64,000 nucleotides of DNA from positions 1-64,000 of the forward strand of contig NZ_JOEV01000006.1 in NCBI RefSeq assembly GCF_000721105.1, read 5' to 3'. Shown piece by piece: positions 50,059 to 59,465 of the stretch (positions are counted from its first letter, which is position 1; every line of letters starts with the position of its first letter). The notes below the pieces were generated by a model, which did no database searches, was not told where the DNA came from, and was given only the letters and a program-made list of their open reading frames with translations. A program made the translations under genes and the position numbers. This stretch comes from Streptomyces cellulosae (GTDB lineage: Bacteria; Actinomycetota; Actinomycetes; Streptomycetales; Streptomycetaceae).

Positions 50059-50093
50059 CCTGTCACAGATGAGCCGGTGGGGTTGCTTCTTAT

Positions 50094-50147
50094 TACCGGC
50101 GGGTAGCATCATCGTAGCTACTTGTTGGTACGTGAACTACGTGAGTC
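50094..50147. promoter_or_regulatory. Candidate operator of the acyl-CoA dehydrogenase gene
   Basis: TACCGGCGGGTA (50094-50105) has inverted TACC/GGTA arms. Two copies of TACGTGA follow at 50129 and 50138. A TetR- or FadR-type fatty-acid regulator is plausible, but this is inference. Confidence 0.4.
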
Positions 50148-50221
50148 AGGTGAATCCGCTGACCCACGTGAACCAGGTGCGAGGAGTTCATGCCTCGCCG
50201 ATCCGCTACGGAGCCGTCGCC

Positions 50222-52048
50222 ATGGGGCACTACAAGTCGAATCTCCGCGACATCGAGTTCAACCTCTTCGAGGTCCTCGGGCGCGACAAGCTGTACGGGA
50301 CCGGTCCGTTCGCGGAGATGGACACGGACACCGCCAAGAGCATTCTCGAGGAGCTGACCCGGCTCTCGGAGAACGAGCTGGCGGAGTCCTTCGCCGATGC
50401 CGACCGCAACCCGCCGGTCTTCGACCCCGAGACCAACACCGCACCGGTACCCGCGTCCTTCAGGAACAGCTACCAGGCCTTCATGGACTCGGAATACTGG
50501 CGCCTCGGCCTGCCCGAGGAGATCGGCGGCACCACCGCACCCCGCTCCCTGATCTGGGCGTACGCGGAACTGATCCTCGGCGCCAACCCGGCCGTGTGGA
50601 TGTACTCCTCCGGCCCGGCCTTCGCGGGCATCCTCTTCGACGAGGGCAACGACGTGCAGAAGCACATCGCGAAGATCGCCGTGGACAAGCAGTGGGGCTC
50701 CACCATGGTGCTCACCGAGCCGGACGCCGGCTCGGACGTCGGCGCCGGCCGCACCAAGGCCGTACAGCAGGAGGACGGCTCCTGGCACATCGAGGGCGTG
50801 AAGCGGTTCATCACGTCCGGCGAGCACGACATGTCGGAGAACATCCTCCACTACGTGCTGGCGCGGCCGGAAGGCGCCGGTCCCGGCACCAAGGGGCTGT
50901 CCCTCTTCCTCGTGCCCAAGTACCTCTTCGACTTCGAGACCGGCGAGCTGGGCGAGCGCAACGGCGTCTACGCCACCAACGTCGAGCACAAGATGGGCCT
51001 GAAGGCCTCCAACACCTGCGAGATGACCTTCGGCGACCGCCACCCCGCCAAGGGCTGGCTGATCGGCGACAAGCACGACGGCATCCGCCAGATGTTCCGC
51101 ATCATCGAGTTCGCCCGCATGATGGTCGGCACGAAGGCGATCTCCACGCTGTCGACGGGCTACCTGAACGCGCTGGAGTACGCCAAGGAGCGCGTCCAGG
51201 GTCCGGACCTGGCCAACTTCATGGACAAGACGGCGCCCAAGGTCACCATCACCCACCACCCCGACGTACGCCGTTCGCTGATGACGCAGAAGGCGTACGC
51301 GGAGGGCATGCGCGCCCTGGTGATGTACACCGCGGCCGTGCAGGACGAGATCCAGGTCAAGGAGGCGAACGGCGAGGACGTCTCCGCCGAGAACGCCCTC
51401 AACGACCTGCTCCTGCCGATCGTGAAGGGCTACGGCTCCGAGAAGGCCTACGAGCTGCTCGCCCAGTCCCTGCAGACCTTCGGCGGCTCCGGCTTCCTCC
51501 AGGAGTACCCGATCGAGCAGTACATCCGGGACTCCAAGATCGACACCCTGTACGAGGGCACCACCGCGATCCAGGGCCAGGACTTCTTCTTCCGGAAGAT
51601 CGTCCGCAACCAGGGCGCCGCCCTCAACTCGCTCGCCGAGGACATCAAGAAGTTCCTGGCGCTCGGCACCGGCGGCGAGGAGCTGGCCGGCGCCCGCGAG
51701 CACCTCGCCAAGGCCGCCGTCGAGCTGGAGGCCCTGGTCGGTCTGATGCTGACCGACCTCGCGGCCACCGAGCAGGACGTCAAGAACATCTACAAGGTCG
51801 GCCTGAACACGACCCGTCTGCTGATGGCCTCCGGTGACGTCGTCGTCGGCTACCTGCTGCTGAAGGGCGCCGCGATCGCCGCCGAGAAGCTGGAGACGGC
51901 CTCGGCGAAGGACAAGGCGTTCTACACCGGCAAGATCACGGCGGCGAAGTTCTTCGCGGCCAACGTCCTGCCCGGCGTCACCCTGGCCCGCAAGGTGGCC
52001 GAGGGTGTCGAGCTGGACCTGATGGAGCTGGACGAGGCCGCCTTCTAA
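50222..52048 (+). CDS. Acyl-CoA dehydrogenase, large FadE-like form
   Basis: The 608-residue flavoprotein oxidises acyl-CoA to trans-2-enoyl-CoA in beta-oxidation. It has an N-terminal ACAD extension (about 1-60), the middle beta domain ([26 protein letters not shown]) and the helical C-terminal domain. The catalytic Glu445 is in [13 protein letters not shown]. At 608 residues it is longer than the 380-residue short-chain type, so it resembles FadE5-like enzymes with an extra C-terminal helical part. The ATG at 50222 has GGAG upstream. Confidence 0.92.
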   Translation: MGHYKSNLRDIEFNLFEVLGRDKLYGTGPFAEMDTDTAKSILEELTRLSENELAESFADADRNPPVFDPETNTAPVPASFRNSYQAFMDSEYWRLGLPEEIGGTTAPRSLIWAYAELILGANPAVWMYSSGPAFAGILFDEGNDVQKHIAKIAVDKQWGSTMVLTEPDAGSDVGAGRTKAVQQEDGSWHIEGVKRFITSGEHDMSENILHYVLARPEGAGPGTKGLSLFLVPKYLFDFETGELGERNGVYATNVEHKMGLKASNTCEMTFGDRHPAKGWLIGDKHDGIRQMFRIIEFARMMVGTKAISTLSTGYLNALEYAKERVQGPDLANFMDKTAPKVTITHHPDVRRSLMTQKAYAEGMRALVMYTAAVQDEIQVKEANGEDVSAENALNDLLLPIVKGYGSEKAYELLAQSLQTFGGSGFLQEYPIEQYIRDSKIDTLYEGTTAIQGQDFFFRKIVRNQGAALNSLAEDIKKFLALGTGGEELAGAREHLAKAAVELEALVGLMLTDLAATEQDVKNIYKVGLNTTRLLMASGDVVVGYLLLKGAAIAAEKLETASAKDKAFYTGKITAAKFFAANVLPGVTLARKVAEGVELDLMELDEAAF

Positions 52049-52086
52049 GCCTTCCGGACACCGTCCACCTCCACAGCACAGCCGAT

Positions 52087-52125
52087 ACGAAGGCCCGCTT
52101 CCAGCTATGGGGAGCGGGCCTTCGT
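52087..52125 (+). terminator. Hairpin after the acyl-CoA dehydrogenase gene
   Basis: ACGAAGGCCCGCT and AGCGGGCCTTCGT form perfect 13-bp arms around a 13-base loop. Confidence 0.8.
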
Positions 52126-52144
52126 CCCTCGTTAAGGTGAACCC

Positions 52145-53437
52145 ATGAGCGCACCCTCCCGCTTCGACCGCGGACTCACCGATGACCTGATGTCCTTCCT
52201 GGCCGCGAGCCCGTCGCCGTACCACGCGGTGGCGAACGCCGCCGCGCGGCTGGAGAAGGCCGGTTTCCGACAGGTCGCGGAGACGGACGCCTGGGACGGG
52301 ACGAGCGGCGGAAAGTACGTACTGCGCGGCGGGGCGATCGTGGCCTGGTACGTCCCCGAGGGCGCCGCGCCGCACACGCCGTTCCGGATCGTCGGCGCGC
52401 ACACCGACTCCCCGAATCTGCGGGTCAAGCCGCGGCCCGACACCGGGGCGCACGGCTGGCGGCAGGTGGCCGTGGAGATCTACGGCGGGCCGCTGCTCAA
52501 CTCGTGGCTCGACCGCGACCTCGGGCTGGCCGGCCGGCTGTCGCTGCGGGACGGCTCGACGCGGCTGGTGAACGTCGACCGTCCGCTGCTGCGGGTTCCC
52601 CAACTCGCCATCCACCTGGACCGTTCCGTGTCGGCGGAGGGCCTCAAGCTGGACAAGCAGCGCCATCTGCAGCCGATCTGGGGCCTGGGCAACGACGTGC
52701 GCGACGGTGACCTGATCTCCTTCCTGGAGGAGGAGAGCGGGCTCGGCGCGGGCGAGGTGACCGGCTGGGACCTGATGACGCACTCCGTGGAGCCGCCGGC
52801 CTACCTGGGCCGCGACAGGGAGCTGGTCGCCGGGCCGCGCATGGACAACCTGCTGTCGGTGCACGCGGGGGTGACGGCGCTGACGGCGGCCTGTGGCACG
52901 GACCTGCCCCACATCCCCGTACTGGCCGCCTTCGACCACGAGGAGAACGGCTCGCAGTCGGACACCGGCGCGGACGGGCCGCTGCTCGGCGGGGTGCTGG
53001 AGCGGTCGGTGTTCGCGCGCTCAGGGGCGTACGAGGACCGGGCGCGCGCCTTCGCGGGCACCGTCTGCCTGTCCTCCGACACCGGTCACGCCGTCCACCC
53101 CAACTACGCGGAGCGGCACGACCCGACGCACCACCCACGGGTCAACGGCGGCCCGATCCTCAAGGTCAACGTCAACAACCGCTACGCCACGGACGGTTCG
53201 GGCCGGGCGGTGTTCGCCGCCGCCTGCGAGAAGGCGGACGTGCCCTTCCAGTCCTTCGTGTCCAACAACTCGATGCCCTGCGGCACCACGATCGGCCCGA
53301 TCACCGCCGCCCGGCACGGCATCCAGACCGTCGACATCGGCGTGGCGATCCTGTCGATGCACAGCGCCCGGGAGTTGTGCGGCGCGGACGACCCGCACCT
53401 GCTGGCCAACGCTCTGGTGGCGTTCCTCCGCGGATAG
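52145..53437 (+). CDS. M18-family aminopeptidase
   Basis: The 430-residue metallopeptidase has the zinc-binding motifs AHTDSPNLRVKP, GPRMDNLLSVHAG, FDHEENGS (the Glu pair) and MHSARELC. The intermediate acidic-His pattern of M18 aspartyl/leucyl aminopeptidases is also present. It releases N-terminal residues from peptides in the cytoplasm. It lies 96 bases after the acyl-CoA dehydrogenase gene, with a terminator between them. Confidence 0.92.
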   Translation: MSAPSRFDRGLTDDLMSFLAASPSPYHAVANAAARLEKAGFRQVAETDAWDGTSGGKYVLRGGAIVAWYVPEGAAPHTPFRIVGAHTDSPNLRVKPRPDTGAHGWRQVAVEIYGGPLLNSWLDRDLGLAGRLSLRDGSTRLVNVDRPLLRVPQLAIHLDRSVSAEGLKLDKQRHLQPIWGLGNDVRDGDLISFLEEESGLGAGEVTGWDLMTHSVEPPAYLGRDRELVAGPRMDNLLSVHAGVTALTAACGTDLPHIPVLAAFDHEENGSQSDTGADGPLLGGVLERSVFARSGAYEDRARAFAGTVCLSSDTGHAVHPNYAERHDPTHHPRVNGGPILKVNVNNRYATDGSGRAVFAAACEKADVPFQSFVSNNSMPCGTTIGPITAARHGIQTVDIGVAILSMHSARELCGADDPHLLANALVAFLRG

Positions 53438-53536
53438 CGGCCGTTCCGGAACGGTTCGGCGCGGCATGGGGGTTGACACCCGGGGTACCCGCTGTCTCGG
53501 ACCGGAACGACCGGACCGGACAGGGAGGCAACAGCC

Positions 53537-53788
53537 ATGGGCCTCGGCGGATGCATCATCCTCATCGCCGTGGGAGCCATCCTCACGTTCGCGACCGACT
53601 GGGACATGCAGGGGGTCAATCTCGACCTCGTCGGCATCATCCTGATGGTCGTCGGGCTGATCGGTGTCAGCACGTTCAGCAGCATCGCCCGGCGCCGACG
53701 GGTCGTGATGCCGCCCTCGACGCCGGTCGTCGAAGAGGAACGGCGCACCACCCGCAGGGACGGCTACAGCGACGGATACGGCGTCTGA
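53537..53788 (+). CDS. Small membrane protein, DUF6458-like
   Basis: The 83-residue protein has two hydrophobic helices (LGGCIILIAVGAILTFA and LVGIILMVVGLIGVSTF) and a basic, then acidic cytoplasmic tail (RRTTRRDGYSDGYGV). It resembles the DUF6458 proteins of Streptomyces, whose function is unknown. GGGAGG precedes the ATG by the correct distance. Confidence 0.75.
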   Translation: MGLGGCIILIAVGAILTFATDWDMQGVNLDLVGIILMVVGLIGVSTFSSIARRRRVVMPPSTPVVEEERRTTRRDGYSDGYGV

Positions 53789-54011
53789 CATATCGGGACA
53801 TGAGCGGCCGAACCCCCCGATTCAGGGCACATACACCGCGGCGGCACAGGACCCCCGGCACGGTATGCACAGGGCAAGCACCGACAACCTTGAGCATTCC
53901 GTGACCCGGGGTACCTTGTGCGCTTGTGTGAATATCGTAAAGAATTGGGAGTCCTGAGGCTCCGGGGGATGCAGTGCCGGGCCGTTTCACATGCACCCCG
54001 GGGGTTCTCAC

Positions 54012-55178
54012 GTGCTCGACCTCGTTGCCCCCTCGGCGACAGCCCCGGCCCACGATCCGTACGGCCGCCACCCCGGCCGGCACGCCGCCCGCCGCGCCCA
54101 CGCCGCTCCCGACGCACCCGGTCCCGTGCCGCGGCTCGCGGCGCTGATACCGGCCCACAACGAGCAGGACCGCATCGCGGCCGCCATCCAGGGCCTGTGG
54201 GACCAGACCCGGCCGCCGGACCTCATCGTGGTCGTCGCCGACAACTGCACGGACGACACCGCCGCCGTCGCCACCGCCCACGGCGCGCAGGTCTTCGCCA
54301 CCCACGGCAACACCCACAAGAAGGCCGGCGCCCTCAACCAGGCCATCGCCTGGATCCTGCCTCACCTGGACGACCGGGACCTGCTGCTGGTCCAGGACGC
54401 CGACACCGTCCTCGATCCGTCGTTCGCCGACACCGCCCTGGCCACCTTCAACCGCAAGGTCGGCGCCGTCGGCGGCGTCTTCTACGGCGAGCAGGGCGGC
54501 GGCTTCCTCGGCCTGCTCCAGCGCATGGAGTTCCACCGCTACGCCTGGGAACTGGAGCGCACCGGCGGCAGGGCCCAGGTCCTCACCGGCACCGGCACCA
54601 TGTTCCGCGCCAGGGTGCTGCGCGAGGTGCGCACCGCCCGCCGCACCGGAGCGATCGGCGGCGGCACGAGCTACTACAGCCTCGCCTCGCTCACCGAGGA
54701 CGACGAGATGACCAAGGCCGTCAAGACCCTCGGCTACCGCACCATGTCACCGGCCGGCTGCGCGGTCACCACCGAGGTCATGCCCACCCTGGGCAAGCTG
54801 TGGCACCAGCGGCTGCGCTGGCAGCGCGGCGCCCTGGAGAACCTGCGCGACTACGGCTGGACCCGGGTCACCGCCCGCTACTTCGCCCAGCAGTTCCTCA
54901 TGGGCTTCGGCGCGCTGTCCTTCCTCGTCTACCTGACCTTCATGATCACGTACACGACGCTGTACGGCTGGCCCGGCTTCTCGCCGCTCTGGACCGCCAT
55001 CGGCCTGATCTTCGTCGTCGAGAAGACCGTCTCGGTACGCCGTGCCGGCCCCCGGGCCGTCCTGGTCGCGGCGCTGATGATCCCCGAGATGCTCTACGAC
55101 CTGTTCCAGCACGCCGTCTACTTCTCCTCCCTGTGGGGCCTGCTGCGCCGCAGCGAGGAGAAGTGGGTGGCCACGTAA
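54012..55178 (+). CDS. Family 2 processive glycosyltransferase
   Basis: The 388-residue membrane protein has a GT-A domain with ALIPAHNEQDRI, VVVADNCTDDT, VQDADTVLDP, LTEDDEMT and the QRLRW motif, followed by about three C-terminal helices. These are the features of synthases of beta-linked polysaccharides such as poly-N-acetylglucosamine or cellulose-like glycans. The product is not known. The GTG at 54012 has GGGGG six bases upstream; an ATG at 53991 would add seven residues. A small membrane-protein gene follows 64 bases later. Confidence 0.85.
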   Translation: MLDLVAPSATAPAHDPYGRHPGRHAARRAHAAPDAPGPVPRLAALIPAHNEQDRIAAAIQGLWDQTRPPDLIVVVADNCTDDTAAVATAHGAQVFATHGNTHKKAGALNQAIAWILPHLDDRDLLLVQDADTVLDPSFADTALATFNRKVGAVGGVFYGEQGGGFLGLLQRMEFHRYAWELERTGGRAQVLTGTGTMFRARVLREVRTARRTGAIGGGTSYYSLASLTEDDEMTKAVKTLGYRTMSPAGCAVTTEVMPTLGKLWHQRLRWQRGALENLRDYGWTRVTARYFAQQFLMGFGALSFLVYLTFMITYTTLYGWPGFSPLWTAIGLIFVVEKTVSVRRAGPRAVLVAALMIPEMLYDLFQHAVYFSSLWGLLRRSEEKWVAT

Positions 55179-55242
55179 GGCCGCCGCGCACGGCCCACCC
55201 CCGAACCGCCCCCCACGCACCAACCCTCCTAGGAGACGCACG

Positions 55243-55407
55243 ATGTACGGAAGAGTGATCGGCGCCGGTACCACCGGCGCGGGCGGCGCCACCCTGGCCG
55301 CCACCGGCCTGTGGCTGAACAGCATGGCGCTGATCGTCACGGCCACCACCCTGCTGGCCGCGGGCATGGCCCTGTACAAGCTGGCCCCGCGCCCGCGCCG
55401 CCGCTGA
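55243..55407 (+). CDS. Small 54-residue membrane protein after the glycosyltransferase
   Basis: The product has a Gly-rich start (MYGRVIGAGTTGAGG), one or two hydrophobic stretches (ATGLWLNSMALIVTATTLLAAG) and the basic tail YKLAPRPRRR. AGGAG lies eight bases before the ATG and codon use is typical of the genome. It follows the glycosyltransferase in the same orientation and a hairpin follows, so the two genes probably form an operon. It may be an accessory subunit, but no family is recognised. Confidence 0.65.
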   Translation: MYGRVIGAGTTGAGGATLAATGLWLNSMALIVTATTLLAAGMALYKLAPRPRRR

Positions 55408-55455
55408 CGGCGAAACCCACCGGGCGTCGCCGAGCCCCGCGAGCACCAACGCCGG

Positions 55456-55489
55456 CCGGTCCGCCGCACCCCTCGGTGAGGCGGACCGG
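55456..55489 (+). terminator. Hairpin after the small membrane protein gene
   Basis: CCGGTCCGCC and GGCGGACCGG pair across a 14-base loop. Confidence 0.6.
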
Positions 55490-55529
55490 GACGCGGTCAT
55501 GGATCAAGCCTGCCACCCAGCACTGCCAG

Positions 55530-55958
55530 TCAGCTCAGCGCGTGGCCGGTGGTCGCTTCCACATGGGCCGGTATCTCGTCGTGGCGGTCGCCGACCGTGA
55601 GAGTGCCGGTGGGTTCGAAGAGCAGGATGGCGGTCGGCCGCGGGGCGTAGGGCTTGTGTTCCGTGCCGCGCGGCACCGTGTGCACGGACCCCTTGGGGAG
55701 GACGACCGTGCGTTCGCCGTCCGGCTCCCGCAGACAGATGTGCAGTTCGCCCTCCAGGACCAGGAAGAACTCGTCGGTGTGGTCGTGCACGTGCCACACG
55801 TGCTCGCCCTCCACCTTCGCGACACGGACGTCGTAGTCGTTGACGGCGGTGACGATGCGGGGGCTCCACGGCTCGGTGAAAGAGGCGAGCGCGTCGGACA
55901 GCGAAATCGGTTCCGCGAGCGGCGGAATACGGTCCGCGGGCGGCGAGATGGGTTCCAT
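55530..55958 (-). CDS. Cupin-domain protein
   Basis: The 142-residue protein has a single cupin barrel with the metal ligands in HVWHVHDHTDEFFLVLEGEL and the second motif GSVHTVPRGTEHKPYA. Small cupins of this type are metal-dependent isomerases, oxygenases or binding proteins; the substrate is unknown. It diverges from an AraC-family gene by only 52 bases, so it is probably the target of that regulator. Confidence 0.8.
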   Translation of the reverse strand: MEPISPPADRIPPLAEPISLSDALASFTEPWSPRIVTAVNDYDVRVAKVEGEHVWHVHDHTDEFFLVLEGELHICLREPDGERTVVLPKGSVHTVPRGTEHKPYAPRPTAILLFEPTGTLTVGDRHDEIPAHVEATTGHALS

Positions 55959-56010
55959 GGGGCCATCCTGCGGGGCGCCGCATGCACCGTACGAGTGCTA
56001 GAAATCGCAT

Positions 56011-57009
56011 ATGGCGCAAGGATCCTCTCAACCGCACACGGTCGTCCTCGTCGTGGACGAGAACTCCAATCCGTTCGAAATGAGCTGCGCCATCGAGGTG
56101 TTCGGGCTGCGCCGGCCCGAGCTGGGCCGGGAGCTGTACGACTTCCGGCTGTGCGCCGTCGGCCCCACGACCCGGATGCGGGACGGGTTCTTCACGCTCA
56201 CCGGAGTCGCCGGGCTGGACGCGGCCGAAGCGGCAAACACCCTGATCGTGCCGAACCGGCCGGACACCGACGCCCCTCGCGATCCGCGAGTCCTGGACGT
56301 CGTACGACGGGCGCACGCGCGCGGCAGCCGGCTCATCGGCTTCTGCTCCGGCGCGTTCACGATCGCGGAAGCCGGCCTGCTGGACGGGCGCCGCGCCGCC
56401 TGCCACTGGATGTGGGCAAAGTCCTTCCGGGCGCGGTTCCCGCGCGTGCGGCTCGAGCCCGACGTGCTGTTCGTCGACGACGGCGACATCCTCACGGCGT
56501 CCGGGAGCGCCTCCGCGCTCGACCTCGGCCTGCATGTCGTACGACGGGACCATGGCGCCGAAGTCGCCAACCACGTCTCCCGACGGCTCGTCTTCGCCGC
56601 GCACCGGGACGGCGGGCAGCGCCAGTTCGTGGAGCGGCCGGTGCCCCACGTGCCCGACGAGTCGCTCGGGCCGCTCCTCGCGTGGGCGCAGGCGCGGCTG
56701 GGGGAGCCGCTGACGGTGGCGGACCTGGCGGCGCGGGCGGCGGTGTCACCGGCCACCCTGCACCGGCGCTTCCGCGCCCAGCTGGGCACGACCCCGTTGG
56801 CCTGGCTGACGGGGGAGCGGGTGGCGCTGGCCTGCCGGCTGATCGAGCGGGGGGAGGAGCGGCTCGACGTGGTGGCGGCGAAGAGCGGGCTGGGCACGGC
56901 CGCGAACCTCCGCGCGCGCGTGCGTCATGTCACCGGGCTCAGCCCGTCGGCCTACCGACGGCGTTTCGGACACCGCCAGGGACGCGGTGAGGGTATGAGG
57001 ACAGTATGA
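56011..57009 (+). CDS. GlxA-type AraC-family regulator with DJ-1/PfpI domain
   Basis: The 332-residue protein has an N-terminal DJ-1/PfpI-like domain (about 10-195) with a nucleophile-elbow-like Cys in GFCSGAFTIAEAGLLDG and VVDENSNPFEMSCAIEVFG. A C-terminal AraC domain with two helix-turn-helix motifs (about 230-320, TVADLAARAAVSPATLHRRF and RVRHVTGLSPSAYRRRF) follows. It probably senses a small molecule and controls the divergent cupin gene. Its end overlaps the next gene by 4 bases. Confidence 0.88.
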   Translation: MAQGSSQPHTVVLVVDENSNPFEMSCAIEVFGLRRPELGRELYDFRLCAVGPTTRMRDGFFTLTGVAGLDAAEAANTLIVPNRPDTDAPRDPRVLDVVRRAHARGSRLIGFCSGAFTIAEAGLLDGRRAACHWMWAKSFRARFPRVRLEPDVLFVDDGDILTASGSASALDLGLHVVRRDHGAEVANHVSRRLVFAAHRDGGQRQFVERPVPHVPDESLGPLLAWAQARLGEPLTVADLAARAAVSPATLHRRFRAQLGTTPLAWLTGERVALACRLIERGEERLDVVAAKSGLGTAANLRARVRHVTGLSPSAYRRRFGHRQGRGEGMRTV

Positions 57010-57512
57010 GATTCCTCGTGCGCGACCGGCTCCTCGGCCTCGGTGACGACTACTGGATCGAGGACGACCACGGCAACAAGGTCTTCCTCGTCGACGGCAA
57101 GGCCATGCGGCTGCGGGACACCTTCGAGCTGAAGGACACCCAGGGGCGGGTCCTCGTCGACATCCACCAGAAGATGTTCGCCCTCAGGGACACCATGGTG
57201 ATCGAGCGGGACGGCGAACCCCTCGCCCGCGTCAAGCGCAAACGCCTGTCCCTGCTGCGCAACCACTACCGGGTGGCCCTGGCGGACGGCGGCACGGAAC
57301 TCGACGTCAGCGGCAAGATCCTCGACCGCGAGTTCGCCATCGAGTACGACGGTGAGCTGCTCGCCGTCATCTCCCGCCGCCGGCTGCACGTGCGCGAGAC
57401 GTACGGGCTCGACGTCGTACGGGAGGACGCGGACCCGGCGCTGCTGATCGCGGTGGCGGTGTGTGTGATCCACCTGGCGGAGAAGGAGCGGGAAGACGAT
57501 CGGGACGGCTAG
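57006..57512 (+). CDS. LURP-one-related (tubby-like) protein
   Basis: The 168-residue protein is a tubby C-terminal-like beta barrel of the LURP-one/DUF567 family. Features are FLVRDRLLGLGDDYWIEDD, the central LKDTQGRVLVDIHQK and FAIEYDGELLAVISRRRLH strands, and a final hydrophobic helix, ALLIAVAVCVIHL. The family may bind phosphoinositide-like lipids or act as a scramblase, but the role in bacteria is unclear. Its ATG overlaps the AraC stop by four bases, so it is translationally coupled. Confidence 0.85.
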   Translation: MRFLVRDRLLGLGDDYWIEDDHGNKVFLVDGKAMRLRDTFELKDTQGRVLVDIHQKMFALRDTMVIERDGEPLARVKRKRLSLLRNHYRVALADGGTELDVSGKILDREFAIEYDGELLAVISRRRLHVRETYGLDVVREDADPALLIAVAVCVIHLAEKEREDDRDG

Positions 57513-57546
57513 GAGGACCCCGGGGAGCCCAGGGCGACCAGGTCGG

Positions 57547-58344
57547 CTAGCGCCGGTGCGGTGTGGTGATCCCGAGCACCCGGTCCTTCAGGGCCGGGAA
57601 CTGCTCGCGGGTCGTCGCCACCCTCCCGGGGTCGAAGTCGACCGTGAGGACTTCCTGGTCGGCACCGGCCTCCGCGAGGACCGTGCCCCACGGATCGACC
57701 ACGATCGAGTGACCCGCCTGCGGAACCTGGGCGTGTGTCCCGGCCGTTCCACACGCGAGCACGAACGTCTGGTTCTCGATCGCCCGCGCCTGAGCCAGCA
57801 GCGTCCAGTGCGCCCGGCGGCGCTCCGGCCAGCCCGCGGGGACGACCAGGGTCTCGGCGCCGGCGTCGACGAGAGAGCGGAAGAGTTCGGGGAAACGGAG
57901 GTCGTAGCAGGTGGCCAGACCCAGCGTCGTGTCGGGCAGCCGGACCGTCACCAGGTCCTCGCCCGCGCTCATCAGCACGGCCTCGCCCTTGTCGAAGCCG
58001 AAGCGGTGGATCTTGCGGTAGGCGGCGGCCAGGTCGCCGGAGGGTGAGAAGACGAGGGAGGTGTTGTAGAGGGGCCCGTCAGGGTCACGTTCCGGAATCG
58101 ATCCCGCGTGCAGCCACACGCCCGCATCGCTCGCCGCCTTGGCCATGGCCTCGTACGTCGGCCCTTCGAGCGGTTCGGCCTCGCTCCCGAACTCCTCGAA
58201 CGCGAAGGCACCGGTGGTCCACAGCTCGGGCAGGACGACCAGATCGGCACCGGCCTGCTCCCGCACCAGGGCGGCCACGCGCCGTCGGCGGGACTCGACC
58301 GATTCGCCCTCGTCCACGGCGATCTGGATCAGAGAGGCGCGCAC
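57547..58344 (-). CDS. Nitrilase-superfamily carbon-nitrogen hydrolase
   Basis: The 265-residue enzyme has the catalytic triad Glu40 (LPELW), Lys111 (YRKIH) and Cys146 (ATCYDLRFPE) of the CN-hydrolase fold. It hydrolyses an amide or N-acyl bond. The sequence is closest in feel to omega-amidase and deaminated-glutathione amidase types, but this is not certain. The GTG at 58344 is used; in-frame starts further upstream have no ribosome site. Confidence 0.88.
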   Translation of the reverse strand: MRASLIQIAVDEGESVESRRRRVAALVREQAGADLVVLPELWTTGAFAFEEFGSEAEPLEGPTYEAMAKAASDAGVWLHAGSIPERDPDGPLYNTSLVFSPSGDLAAAYRKIHRFGFDKGEAVLMSAGEDLVTVRLPDTTLGLATCYDLRFPELFRSLVDAGAETLVVPAGWPERRRAHWTLLAQARAIENQTFVLACGTAGTHAQVPQAGHSIVVDPWGTVLAEAGADQEVLTVDFDPGRVATTREQFPALKDRVLGITTPHRR

Positions 58345-58525
58345 ACTACCACCGTCCTGGCATTCGAGCCGTCCACACGGGCCTACGATCGTCACACGAA
58401 AGCACTGCCGGGGTGCCTCAGAGCAGCGTAACTTAGCGTCCCAAGACACCCGCCGACAGCTACCTCCCGCAGGCAACGCCGCCGCCACAACCACCCGAGT
58501 ACCGACCGCCGAGGGGTCCCGTTCC

Positions 58526-59350
58526 GTGAGTCTGCATCCCACTCTCCAGCCCTACGCCGACGCCTGGACCCACTCCATCGAAGCGATATCCGAGCTGGTG
58601 CTGCCCCTTGTGGAGGGCGAGTGGAACCGGCGCACCCCCTGCCCCGGCTGGTCGGTGCGGGACGTGGTCTCCCACGTCATCGGCCTGGACTGCGAGATGC
58701 TCGGCGACCCGCGCCCCATCCACACGCTCCCGCGCGACCTGTTCCACGTCACCAACGACCACCAGCGCTACATGGAGATGCAGGTCGACGTCCGCCGCCA
58801 TCACACGGCGCCCGAGATGACCTCCGAGCTGGAGTACGTGATCATCCGCCGCAACCGCCAACTGCGCAACGAGTCGCGCGACCCGGGAACCAAGGTGCGC
58901 GGCCCTCTGAGCACCGAGATCACCCTCGAAGACTCCATGCGCTCCCACGCTTTCAACGTGTGGGTCCACGAACAGGACCTGCGTACCGCCCTCGGCCGCC
59001 CCGGCAACCTCGACTCCCCCGGCGCGCATGTCGCCCGTGACGTGCTGCTCGCCGCGCTCCCGGAGGTCGTCGCCGTCAAGGCCGACGCCCCGCGCAGCTC
59101 GGCCGTCGTCTTCGACGTGCACGGCCCCATCGAGTTCCTGCGCACGATCCGCGTCGACATCCAGGGCCGCGGCACCCTCGAATCCACCCCGGCCCTCGGC
59201 CCGGCCGCCACGCTCAGCCTCGACTGGGAGACGTACGTCCGCCTGGCCTGCGGCCGTGTCACGCCGGAGGCGGCGACGGACCGCGTGAAGGCGGAGGGGG
59301 ATCCGACGCTCACGAGGGCGATCCTGAGCAACTTCGCCGTCACTCCCTGA
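58526..59350 (+). CDS. Mycothiol-dependent maleylpyruvate isomerase-family protein
   Basis: The 274-residue protein has the N-terminal DinB-like metal-binding domain with the motif RRTPCPGWSVRDVVSHVIGLD. A conserved His is in MRSHAFNVWVHEQD, and a C-terminal SCP2-like part (about 175-270) follows. Members use mycothiol as cofactor or bind metals in detoxification; the substrate is not known. GAGGGG lies eight bases before the GTG. Confidence 0.8.
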   Translation: MSLHPTLQPYADAWTHSIEAISELVLPLVEGEWNRRTPCPGWSVRDVVSHVIGLDCEMLGDPRPIHTLPRDLFHVTNDHQRYMEMQVDVRRHHTAPEMTSELEYVIIRRNRQLRNESRDPGTKVRGPLSTEITLEDSMRSHAFNVWVHEQDLRTALGRPGNLDSPGAHVARDVLLAALPEVVAVKADAPRSSAVVFDVHGPIEFLRTIRVDIQGRGTLESTPALGPAATLSLDWETYVRLACGRVTPEAATDRVKAEGDPTLTRAILSNFAVTP

Positions 59351-59465
59351 CGGGAGCTACGGGAGCTCACGGCACCGGTCGGGTCGGGAGTCTGGGGGCG
59401 GCAGCCCCCAGCAACGCCCGCCCCAGGGGCGCCCGCCCAGAGCGCCCGCCCAGCACACGGCACCG

